Shown here: positions 7,343-13,164 of the stretch, piece after piece
Layout: each line of letters opens with the position of its first letter
How positions within the stretch are numbered: the first letter of the stretch is position 1
Source of the DNA: Gammaproteobacteria bacterium
GTDB lineage: Bacteria; Pseudomonadota; Gammaproteobacteria; Eutrophobiales; Eutrophobiaceae
NCBI GenBank assembly: GCA_012270695.1
Contig: JAAXHV010000315.1
Span: 1-13,164, forward strand
Reading direction: 5' to 3'
DNA length: 13,164 nucleotides
Translations under genes and position numbers: made by a program
The notes under the pieces: generated by a model
The model's input: only the letters and a program-made list of their open reading frames with translations
Told to the model about the DNA's origin: nothing
The model's database searches: none

Positions 7343-7404
7343 CAAGCCAGCCGCGTTAAATACAGGTTATGACGTTGTGATCATCGGCGGCGGAGAAATG
7401 CGGG
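7308..7404 (+). pseudogene. Truncated N-terminus of an FAD-dependent oxidoreductase
   Basis: In the frame one base after that of glnT, a possible GTG at 7308 opens a reading frame overlapping the glnT end. It reads HWTVDKPAALNTGYDVVIIGGGEM. YDVVIIGGG is the classic first beta-strand and glycine loop of FAD/NAD-binding Rossmann folds. The expected continuation (G-x-x-G and the first helix) is missing: after base 7395 or so the frame gives unrelated residues and runs antisense into tatD, stopping at 7466. So an oxidoreductase gene was apparently cut within its glycine loop. The best guess is an amine oxidase or dehydrogenase of the DAO/SoxB/MgdA type, since MgdA follows the same chemistry, but a stub this short cannot decide. 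No ribosome site is seen before the GTG. Chance similarity is possible but unlikely given the motif and the operon position. Confidence 0.6.
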
Positions 7405-8178
7405 CTAAGTACAAAACAGGTTTTCATAATTCCGCCAGGTCGCCGAAATCACCTCGGAAAGATTGACCTGGTGTAATTCGGCAATTTTTTCTGCGACATA
7501 ACGGACATAAGCCGGCTGATTCTGTTTGCCGCGGTAGGGAACCGGCGCCAGGTAGGGTGCGTCTGTCTCGATCAGGGTCTTGTCCAAAGGCACTTGTCTG
7601 GCCACTTCCTGCAAGGCTTTGGCATTGCGAAAGGTGACAATGCCGGAAAAGGAAATATAAAAATTCAAATCCATGGCTTGCCGCGCCGTTTCCAGGTCAT
7701 CAACAAAGCAGTGCATTACCCCTCCTACGGCCTCCGCTCCTTCTTCGGCCAGGATTGTTATGACATCACCCCTGGCCTCGCGGCTGTGTATGATGAGGGG
7801 CTTGTTGATCTGTCTGGCCGCCCTGATATGGGTGCGAAACCGTTGTCTTTGCCAGTCCAGGTTCCCTTGGCTTCGGTAATAATCCAGCCCTGTTTCGCCG
7901 ATGGCGACGACCGAGGGGTCATCAGCCATTTCCAGCAGGATTGTTTCAGATAATTCGATTTCCCTGGCAGAATTCGGGTGCACGCCCGCCGATGCGGAAA
8001 TGCAGGGGTAGGCATCCGCGAGTTGTTTAATTGCGGGGAAGGTCTCGAGGTCGATGGAAACACACAGGATGTGCCCTACCCCGTCCTCCAGTGCCGCCTT
8101 GATCACGGCATCTGGACCGCCCTCTGTCTCTATCAGAGGAATATGGCAATGTGAGTCGACTAAATACGGGCTTTGCAT
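7405..8178 (-). CDS. tatD: TatD/YcfH family metal-dependent hydrolase
   Basis: A 257-residue amidohydrolase-fold protein with a full set of metal ligands: His10 and His12 (DSHCHI), Glu95 (IGETGLDYY), His131 (IIHSR), His156 (MHCF) and Asp206 (ETDAPYLAP). TatD proteins are metal-dependent DNases; YcfH-type members sit after holB in E. coli, as here, and their cellular role is less clear. The length is normal for the family (about 255-265), so the C-terminus (YENLFCT) is intact even though accessory DNA begins within about ten bases of its stop. It starts at ATG 8178, 7 bases after the holB stop, with only a weak ribosome site, so it probably depends on upstream translation. It is the last gene of the minus-strand housekeeping run and converges with glnT; no clear terminator hairpin is seen in the 62 bases between the two stops. 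Confidence 0.9.
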   Translation of the reverse strand: MQSPYLVDSHCHIPLIETEGGPDAVIKAALEDGVGHILCVSIDLETFPAIKQLADAYPCISASAGVHPNSAREIELSETILLEMADDPSVVAIGETGLDYYRSQGNLDWQRQRFRTHIRAARQINKPLIIHSREARGDVITILAEEGAEAVGGVMHCFVDDLETARQAMDLNFYISFSGIVTFRNAKALQEVARQVPLDKTLIETDAPYLAPVPYRGKQNQPAYVRYVAEKIAELHQVNLSEVISATWRNYENLFCT

Positions 8179-8185
8179 GGCTTAT

Positions 8186-9169
8186 TCATCCGCGGATTGA
8201 TTGCCAATGGACTATAAGTTCTTCCAGCAGGCTTTGTTTATTCAGGTTGAACTCACCGGTGAGCAGGTGGTAGTTCCTCAGGGCCAAATCATAACAACTG
8301 ATTACTTGTGGTAGGTCCAATCCGTTTGCCAGCAGACGCAGTTCCTTATCGATGAAGGATGGGTCGGCATTTTCAGTCTTTGCACCGCAGCACGCGGCGG
8401 CCATTTCACTGAACAGGAAAAGCAACCACTTCAGCACTTCAGTCAGGTCATATTTCTGCCATTTTTCAGCGATTTTTGCCGGGTCCGTGTGCGGAATGCG
8501 GGCTTCCTGCAAATCCGCCAGTATTTCCCGCCGTTTGTGCACGGTATCCGTTTCATTCAGTTCCAGCGCCTTCAGCGGAGCTCCTCCGGCCAGTTCCAGT
8601 AATGCCCGGGTCTGTTCAGGGTCGCTGATTTGCCCATTCAACCAGTCATAAGCCACAGACCGGTCTGCCTGGTTGAAACTGATTTTCTGGCAGCGGCTGT
8701 GTATGGTGACAGGCAATTTGCCGGGTTGGTAAGAGACCAGTATCAATATGGTTGTGGCGGCAGGTTCTTCCAGCGTTTTCAACAGGCTGTTGGCAGAATG
8801 CCGGTTCATGCCCTCAGCCGGTTCGATGATGGCTATTTTGTGCCTGCCGTACTGGCTGCTGAGTTGAAGATAGGCAATCAGCTGGCGTACGGCATCCACC
8901 TTGATTTGCGCGCCGCCGTTTTCCGGTTTGATAACGAGAATATCGGGATGGCTGCCGGCGTTAAACAGGAGACAGGAACGGCATTGTCCGCATGCCACCG
9001 TTTGAACAACGGCTTCACACAGCAGGTACCGGGCAAACTCCAGCGCAAATTGTTCCATGCCGGACCCCTCAGCTCCACTCAGCAACACAGCATGCGCCAG
9101 CCTGTCCTGTTCGACAGCATGACTGAGCTGGCGCCATTGTTTTGTTTGCCAGGGATAAGGCATCAGCAT
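8186..9169 (-). CDS. holB: DNA polymerase III subunit delta'
   Basis: The delta' subunit of the clamp loader, a structural AAA+ partner of DnaX and HolA that loads the beta clamp onto primed DNA. A four-Cys zinc site is visible: Cys51, then CGQCRSC (Cys60, 63, 66). The P-loop position reads SGAEGSGMEQ (31-40), lacking the GKT, as expected for a subunit that does not bind ATP. ANSLLKTLEEP (126-136) and the sensor SRC motif (158-160, arginine finger region) are intact. The C-terminal collar domain ends with YDLALRNYHLLTGEFNLNK, similar to E. coli. It overlaps the tmk end by 7 bases. Two starts are possible: ATG 9169, or ATG 9163 two codons later, which would give the TGATG overlap also seen at pabC/mltG and a better distance from AAGGG. 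No pilZ gene follows, unlike in Pseudomonas. Confidence 0.92.
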   Translation of the reverse strand: MLMPYPWQTKQWRQLSHAVEQDRLAHAVLLSGAEGSGMEQFALEFARYLLCEAVVQTVACGQCRSCLLFNAGSHPDILVIKPENGGAQIKVDAVRQLIAYLQLSSQYGRHKIAIIEPAEGMNRHSANSLLKTLEEPAATTILILVSYQPGKLPVTIHSRCQKISFNQADRSVAYDWLNGQISDPEQTRALLELAGGAPLKALELNETDTVHKRREILADLQEARIPHTDPAKIAEKWQKYDLTEVLKWLLFLFSEMAAACCGAKTENADPSFIDKELRLLANGLDLPQVISCYDLALRNYHLLTGEFNLNKQSLLEELIVHWQSIRG

Positions 9170-9789
9170 AACCCTTTTGCCTCAAGCAGCGACCGTATTT
9201 CTGCTGCGATTTTGTCGGCTTCCCTGGCGGCATCGATCACGTGGATTCTTTCGGGATGGCGGCTGGCCAGCTCCAGGTACTTGTGCCGGACACGCCGAAA
9301 AAAATTCATAGTCTCTGCCTCGAACCGGTCGGGCGCGCTACGCTTCCTGATGCGCGCTATGCCGACATCCGGCGCTGCGTCGAGCAACAACGTCAGGTCG
9401 GGCCTGAGCGCGCCCTGCACCATATCCTGCAGCCGGGCTATGAGTTGTTCATCCACCCCGCGACCGCCTCCCTGGTAGGCAAACGTCGCATCGGTAAACC
9501 GGTCGCATAAAATAATCCTGCCGGCGTCCAGGGACGGTTGGATCACGTCCTGGATATGCTGGCGGCGAGCAGCGAATACCAGCAGCATTTCTGTTATTCC
9601 GTCAATCATGTCAGCGCCGTCCTGCAGGATGACATTGCGGACGGTTTCGCCTGTAGGGGTGCCGCCGGGTTCCCTGGTCGTAATGACGTTCCCGGGATGT
9701 TTTGCAGACAGCAGTTTATAGGCTTTTTGTACCTGTGTGGTTTTGCCTACACCCTCTATGCCTTCAAATGTGATGAATACGCCTGTCAT
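9163..9789 (-). CDS. tmk: Thymidylate kinase
   Basis: A 208-residue dTMP kinase that makes dTDP for DNA synthesis. The P-loop is FEGIEGVGKTTQ (8-19); TTREPGGTPTGE (37-48) is the dTMP-binding stretch; DRFTDATFAYQGGGRGVD (96-113) carries the DR(Y/F) motif, with Phe in the usual Tyr place, and the thymine-binding segment; RIRKRSAPDRFE (146-157) is the LID region with basic residues, as in E. coli-type enzymes. Length is normal. ATG 9789 begins directly with the expected MTGVFITFEG. Upstream lies the 155-base gap with the palindromic element, and downstream it overlaps holB by 7 bases, so it is probably cotranscribed with holB and tatD. Confidence 0.95.
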   Translation of the reverse strand: MTGVFITFEGIEGVGKTTQVQKAYKLLSAKHPGNVITTREPGGTPTGETVRNVILQDGADMIDGITEMLLVFAARRQHIQDVIQPSLDAGRIILCDRFTDATFAYQGGGRGVDEQLIARLQDMVQGALRPDLTLLLDAAPDVGIARIRKRSAPDRFEAETMNFFRRVRHKYLELASRHPERIHVIDAAREADKIAAEIRSLLEAKGLC

Positions 9790-9812
9790 TGTATGTCAGC
9801 CGGTGACGACAA

Positions 9813-9921
9813 ATGCAGGTCTGGACGGGGTTTTCAAGACCCGCTGTAAATACATCCCTGTACGCTTAGCATCCGCTATCCCTGCGGATGATAGTCTTGA
9901 AAACCCCATCCAGACCTGTAT
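9813..9921. repeat. Palindromic MITE/REP-like element with 24-base inverted arms
   Basis: Left arm 9817-9840 and right arm 9894-9917 are inverted copies matching at 23 of 24 positions. The arms start AGGTCTGGA and end GGGGTTTTCAAGAC; the sole difference is C at 9826 against T in the other arm's complement. Pairing extends weakly to 9813 and 9921. The 53-base centre holds two smaller hairpins: TACA/TGTA (9851-9854 with 9859-9862) and CATCCGC/GCGGATG (9870-9876 with 9884-9890, loop of 7). There is no room for a transposase, so it would be a non-autonomous element or a palindromic repeat. GTGAC occurs at 9803-9807 and 9925-9929, outside the arms; it might be a target duplication but does not abut them. 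It fills the one wide gap in the otherwise tight operon. In RNA it would form a long hairpin that could affect mltG or tmk expression. Confidence 0.72.
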
Positions 9922-9944
9922 CCAGTGACACTGTGTTCTGTTGT

Positions 9945-10937
9945 TCACCTGAGTTGATATTTTTTCACCGCCCTGTTGTGTTCTGCAAGAGTGTGGGAAA
10001 AGTAGTGGCGTCCGTTTTCTCCCGTTGCAACAAAATATAATTCTGTCCCGGGTTCCGGCTGCAACGCGGCGCGAATGGAGGCTCTTCCAGGCGCGGCGAT
10101 GGGCGTTGGTGGCAGCCCCTTATAACGATAGGTGTTAAACGGTGAATCGATCTCCAAATCCCTGTGCCGTATATTCCCGTCATAGTTTTCTCCCAGGGCA
10201 TAAATCACGGTGGGGTCCGTTTGCAGCTTCATATTCTTTTCAAGTCGACGTATGAATACACCGGCAATCTTTTCTCTCTCGTCGGCCATCGCGGTCTCCT
10301 TTTCGATCAGGGAGGCCATGATCAAGGCCTGGTAGGGTGATTTGTACGGCAGTCCGATCATCCGCCCACGCCATTCTTCATTTAATACTGTTTCCATCTT
10401 GTTGAAAGCGCGACGCAAGAAGTCCACATCTGTCTCACCGGCCGGAAAGTAATAGGTGTCGGGAAAAAAACGCCCCTCCGCGAAATATCCCGGATAACCT
10501 ATCCCGGCCATTACGCGCTTGGGTTCCGTTGACGTCAACGTCTTCCTGATAAACCGGTTTTCCCGTATGGCAGCCATCATCTGGTTGAAGGTCCAGCCTT
10601 CCAATAAGGTCAGCGTGTGCTGCGCTACCTTGCCCGCCACTATCATCTCCAGCAATGACAAAGCGGACGTACCGGGTTCGACCTGGTACTCGCCGGCTTT
10701 AATCAAACCGTCAACTCCCCGGACCTTGCCGGCAAGCTGCAGGTAGAAAGGATAATCGAACCAGCCCCGCGTCGCCACACCTTCGGCAACGGCAAGCAGG
10801 GACATGCCGGACTCTATGGAGAAGTACTCGGGACCATCGATTTTCAATGGCAGGTTCAACTGCTTTTGTACATCCTGGTAGTACCACCAACCAGCCAGGA
10901 CCAGAATAAGTGCGGGGATGAGTAACGTTTTTCTCAT
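9945..10937 (-). CDS. mltG: Endolytic peptidoglycan transglycosylase MltG (YceG-like)
   Basis: A 330-residue inner-membrane enzyme that cuts nascent glycan strands and so limits their length. An N-terminal membrane segment, TLLIPALILVLAGWWYY (4-20), follows a single Arg-Lys, giving a periplasmic enzyme domain. A LysM-like part spans roughly 35-105 (FSIESGMSLLAVAEGVA to EMIVAGKV). The catalytic domain has GRFFPDTYYF (155-164), MASLIEKET (207-215) with Glu212 at the catalytic Glu218 position of E. coli, QTDPTVIYALG (239-249), and SPFNTYRYKGLPPTPIAAPG (265-284). The start chosen is the ATG at 10937, which shares its A with the pabC stop (TGATG); the open frame runs on to 11060 inside pabC, but those residues are unlike the family. 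Its end is followed by the palindromic element rather than directly by tmk. Confidence 0.93.
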   Translation of the reverse strand: MRKTLLIPALILVLAGWWYYQDVQKQLNLPLKIDGPEYFSIESGMSLLAVAEGVATRGWFDYPFYLQLAGKVRGVDGLIKAGEYQVEPGTSALSLLEMIVAGKVAQHTLTLLEGWTFNQMMAAIRENRFIRKTLTSTEPKRVMAGIGYPGYFAEGRFFPDTYYFPAGETDVDFLRRAFNKMETVLNEEWRGRMIGLPYKSPYQALIMASLIEKETAMADEREKIAGVFIRRLEKNMKLQTDPTVIYALGENYDGNIRHRDLEIDSPFNTYRYKGLPPTPIAAPGRASIRAALQPEPGTELYFVATGENGRHYFSHTLAEHNRAVKKYQLR

Positions 10938-11767
10938 CAGCTGGCCGCAATACGGTTGTCGGACGTTAATTCCCTCATTAATTCCAGGCTTACATCGATG
11001 CTGTTGAACGTTTTGTCGCCGATACGTCTGACCGGCCAGACACCGATCAGGCTGTTGCAATAGAATACCTCATCCGCCTCGAACAATTCTTCGCGAGTTA
11101 TTGCCCTGATGTCGGTTTCACTACCTGCAGACTCATTCAGCTCGATAATCGACTTTCTTATCACCCCTTCCACGCCGCAGCGGGACAGGTCGGGGGTGAT
11201 TAATTTACCGTTTTTTACCATGAACAGGTTGCTCATGGAACCTTCGATAACGTTGCCATACGGGTCTGATACGACCCCTTCCGGGTATGGCGTGGCGGCC
11301 ACCTCCCGGCGCAGGAGGACTTGTTCCAGCCTGTTCAGGTGCTTGATTCCGGCGAAATCGGGGTGATGGCCGATGCGGCGGCGGCATATATAGGAGTCGA
11401 TGCCTTGGCGATAATATGCTGGCGGATAAATCGGCCAGTCGTGGACGCTGAGTATCCGGTTAGCCGAAATATTTTCAGGAGGTTGATAGCCACGCCCTCC
11501 CGTTCCCCGGGTAATGATGATCTTCAGTACTGCTGAAGCGATCGAATCACAAAGCCGGTCTGCCTCCCGTTCGAGCAGATTCCTGTCCGGACAGACGATC
11601 GACAAATGCCGGCAACCTGTTTCAAGTCGGGCAAAATGCGCCTCCCGGCAAAGCAGTTTACCGGACTGGACAGCAATCGTCTCGAACACACCGTCACCGA
11701 ACTGAAGGCCGCGATCATGGATGGAAATGGCGTCGCCAGGCTCGCCATTGACCAGTGCGTCAATCAC
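10937..11767 (-). CDS. pabC: Aminodeoxychorismate lyase
   Basis: A 276-residue fold-type IV PLP enzyme that turns 4-amino-4-deoxychorismate into 4-aminobenzoate and pyruvate for folate synthesis. DRGLQFGDGVFETI (18-31) is the N-terminal family motif; AGIKHLNRLEQVLLR (139-153) carries the PLP lysine Lys142 and matches E. coli PabC closely; GNVIEGSMSNLF (171-182) holds Glu175 and the cofactor phosphate region; TPDLSRCGVEGVIR (191-204) is the conserved C-terminal loop. It begins with GTG at 11767; no upstream ATG or clear ribosome site exists in the 25 bases after fabF, so reinitiation from fabF is likely. Branched-chain and D-amino acid aminotransferases share the fold, but the KHLNRLEQV motif and the place between fabF and mltG favour PabC. 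Confidence 0.92.
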   Translation of the reverse strand: MIDALVNGEPGDAISIHDRGLQFGDGVFETIAVQSGKLLCREAHFARLETGCRHLSIVCPDRNLLEREADRLCDSIASAVLKIIITRGTGGRGYQPPENISANRILSVHDWPIYPPAYYRQGIDSYICRRRIGHHPDFAGIKHLNRLEQVLLRREVAATPYPEGVVSDPYGNVIEGSMSNLFMVKNGKLITPDLSRCGVEGVIRKSIIELNESAGSETDIRAITREELFEADEVFYCNSLIGVWPVRRIGDKTFNSIDVSLELMRELTSDNRIAAS

Positions 11768-11792
11768 GTTATGTATCGTGCCACACGGGCTC

Positions 11793-13031
11793 TCAGGTAC
11801 TCTTTAAAATGATACACCCGTTTGTGCCGCCAAAACCAAATGAATTGGACATGATGTAGTTCAATTCCATAGCGCGCGCCTCATGGGGTATATAGTCCAG
11901 ATCACAGGCCGGATCAGGATTATCCAGGTTAATGGTGGGTGGCGCCACCTGATCGCGCAATACCAGAGCACAGAATACGATTTCCACGCTGCCGGCGGCT
12001 CCGAGCATGTGGCCGCACATGGATTTTGTGGAACTGAGAGCCAGTTCCCTGGCATGCTCGCCGAAAACCTGTTTAACCGCATTATTTTCGACAATGTCGC
12101 CTGCCGGTGTCGAAGTGCCATGGGCATTGACGTAATCAACCCTCGTTTTGTCGATACCGGCGTCACTGAGCGCATTCTGCATACATCGGATCGCGCCTGC
12201 GCCATCTGTTGCGGGCGCGGTCATGTGATAGGCATCTCCATTCATACCGGAGCCGGCGACCTCAGCGTATACATTGGCGCCCCTGGACCGGGCATGCTCG
12301 TATTCCTCCAGGACTATGACGCCGGCGCCGTCACTTAAAACAAACCCGTCCCGATCCCGGTCCCAGGGCCGGCTGGCCTTTTCCGGTTCATTATTACGCG
12401 CGGATAATGCTTTTGCATTGGCAAATCCGGCCATGGACGTAGGCGATGACGCATATTCAGCTCCGCCTGCTATCATTACGTCGGCATCACCGTGCTCAAT
12501 GATGCGGGCTGCTTCACTTATGTTATGGGTGCCGGTCGCGCATGCCGTAACAATGCAGAAGTTGGGTCCCATAAAACCGTATTGTATCGACAGGTTCCCG
12601 GAAATCATATTGATGATATTACTGGGTACGTAGAAAGGCGAAATCCTTCTGGGACCACTGTTCAGGATATTCTCGGTCCCTTTTTCTATACCTGAGATGC
12701 CGCCTATGCCAGAACCGATGGCGACGCCGACCCGATGTGGGTCCACACCGTTCACATCAATCCCCGCATCCTCCACTGCCTGGATACCGGCAACCATACC
12801 GTAATGAATGAAGGTTCCCATTTTTTTCTGGTCTTTTTTTGGGATATAAGCATCCAGGTCAAGATTTTTTATGGCTCCAGAGATCCTGACGGGATAGCTG
12901 CTTGCATCAAAGTGCGTAATCGTGGAGATCCCGCTGCTGCCTGCTAACAGATTCTTCCAGGATTCTTCAACACTGTTTCCCAGAGGAGTCACCAGACCGA
13001 GCCCGGTAATGACAACTCTTCGCCTGTTCAC
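11793..13031 (-). CDS. fabF: 3-oxoacyl-[acyl-carrier-protein] synthase II
   Basis: A 412-residue condensing enzyme (KAS II) that extends acyl-ACP with malonyl-ACP in fatty acid elongation and sets the response of unsaturated chain length to temperature in E. coli. The catalytic triad is complete: Cys164 in VTACATGTHNI, His304 in VNAHGTSTPAGD, and His341 in STKSMCGHMLGAAG, with Lys336 in the same motif. RRVVITGLGLVTPLGNSVE (4-22) and the gate loop SFGFGGTNGCI near the C-terminus are typical, and the length equals the E. coli protein. The start is GTG at 13031; there is no clear Shine-Dalgarno sequence before it. It follows acpP, its substrate carrier, after an 88-base gap with a hairpin, the usual order. 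FabB is less likely because of the length and the acpP-fabF-pabC context. Confidence 0.95.
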   Translation of the reverse strand: MNRRRVVITGLGLVTPLGNSVEESWKNLLAGSSGISTITHFDASSYPVRISGAIKNLDLDAYIPKKDQKKMGTFIHYGMVAGIQAVEDAGIDVNGVDPHRVGVAIGSGIGGISGIEKGTENILNSGPRRISPFYVPSNIINMISGNLSIQYGFMGPNFCIVTACATGTHNISEAARIIEHGDADVMIAGGAEYASSPTSMAGFANAKALSARNNEPEKASRPWDRDRDGFVLSDGAGVIVLEEYEHARSRGANVYAEVAGSGMNGDAYHMTAPATDGAGAIRCMQNALSDAGIDKTRVDYVNAHGTSTPAGDIVENNAVKQVFGEHARELALSSTKSMCGHMLGAAGSVEIVFCALVLRDQVAPPTINLDNPDPACDLDYIPHEARAMELNYIMSNSFGFGGTNGCIILKST

Positions 13032-13060
13032 TGTTTGGAAAACGTCAATCGGATGTGTGA

Positions 13061-13097
13061 AAAAAGGCCGCTTTAGGTCAACCTGTGAAGCGGCCTT
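13061..13097 (-). terminator. Intrinsic terminator or attenuator after acpP
   Basis: Read on the minus strand, AAGGCCGCTT pairs perfectly with AAGCGGCCTT (13088-13097 with 13064-13073) around a 14-base loop, in which AGG/CCT can extend the structure. A run of six T residues follows. It lies 23 bases after the acpP stop and 33 bases before fabF. It would trim most acpP transcripts, matching the much greater need for the carrier protein, with read-through supplying fabF and the genes after it. Confidence 0.8.
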
Positions 13098-13119
13098 GTT
13101 AAGGATTTATTTACAGCAG

Positions 13120-13164
13120 TTATTCAAGATGTGTATCAATATAGTCGATAGCTTGCAGTACTGT
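13120..13164 (-). CDS. acpP: Acyl carrier protein, C-terminal end only
   Basis: The last 14 codons and TAA stop of a gene running in from the right edge: TVLQAIDYIDTHLE. This matches the final helix of bacterial ACP (VQAAIDYI in E. coli). The phosphopantetheine serine and the rest are outside the window. Location just before fabF supports the call strongly. ACP carries growing fatty acyl chains in the cytoplasm. Confidence 0.85.
   Translation of the reverse strand, partial: TVLQAIDYIDTHLE

Noticed and set aside
7343..7404. Terminator between convergent glnT and tatD
   Set aside because: No stable stem followed by a T-run could be found on either strand.
8630..9478. Long open frame on the plus strand (282 codons) antisense to holB and tmk
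   Set aside because: It lies wholly opposite two clear housekeeping genes, has no family motifs, and its composition is what the reverse of coding DNA gives.
9803..9929. GTGAC direct repeat as target-site duplication of the palindromic element
   Set aside because: The copies are 9 and 7 bases away from the arms, so five matching bases may be chance; noted but not claimed.
10938..11060. Longer N-terminus for mltG reading back into pabC
   Set aside because: The extension lacks family features and would bury the membrane segment; ATG 10937 gives a TGATG coupling with pabC.
11883..12338. Plus-strand open frame of 151 codons inside fabF
   Set aside because: Antisense to the intact fabF catalytic region; no recognisable motif and no ribosome site supporting it.
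1..13164. CRISPR array, tRNA/rRNA genes, transposase, defence genes
   Set aside because: No spaced direct repeats, no cloverleaf or rRNA segments, and no such protein families were seen in any frame.

Overview
The window looks like a gammaproteobacterial chromosome segment. The right half carries the order acpP-fabF-pabC-mltG-tmk-holB-tatD on the minus strand, the arrangement known from E. coli and relatives. No RNA genes, CRISPR arrays or transposase genes are visible, and no gene-free stretch exceeds 300 bases.

Left half (about 1-7400), accessory nitrogen and catabolic metabolism. A 5'-truncated MhpB/LigB-type extradiol dioxygenase (+) meets, tail to tail with overlapping stop codons, a small MetE-like protein (-) that keeps the zinc ligands of methionine synthase. 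A 64-base gap between divergent starts holds a 15-base palindrome that could be an operator. Rightward from it runs a tight operon: a class V PLP enzyme, the three split glutamate-synthase-like subunits GlxB (class II amidotransferase, TTG start), GlxC (GXGXG domain) and GlxD (FMN domain without the Fe-S cysteines), and a type III glutamine synthetase-like enzyme (GlnT/GmaS type). The known relatives are the rhizobial glxBCD-glnT genes and the methylotroph N-methylglutamate genes mgsABC-gmaS. The likely chemistry is ATP-dependent formation of a gamma-glutamyl amide, then transfer of its amine to a 2-oxo acid acceptor. The true amine is unknown. Just after glnT a short reading frame spells the start of an FAD-binding Rossmann fold and then loses similarity about ten bases before tatD ends. 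This looks like a severed next gene, perhaps the amine-oxidising step, at a recombination junction.

Right half (about 7405-13164), housekeeping, all on the minus strand and transcribed right to left: acpP (3' end only), a hairpin with a T-run, fabF and pabC (both GTG starts), mltG, tmk, holB and tatD. Most junctions are tight: pabC/mltG share one base, tmk/holB overlap by 7, and holB/tatD are 7 apart. The exception is a 155-base gap between mltG and tmk, filled by a palindromic element with two 24-base arms (23 of 24 matching) around small hairpins. It resembles a MITE or REP-like insertion in the operon. Together these genes serve fatty acid synthesis, folate (PABA) synthesis, peptidoglycan chain termination, dTTP supply and replication clamp loading.

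The parts most worth following up are the PLP-GlxBCD-GlnT operon with its MetE-like and dioxygenase neighbours, the missing Fe-S ligands in GlxD, and the cut-off FAD gene at the boundary between the two halves.
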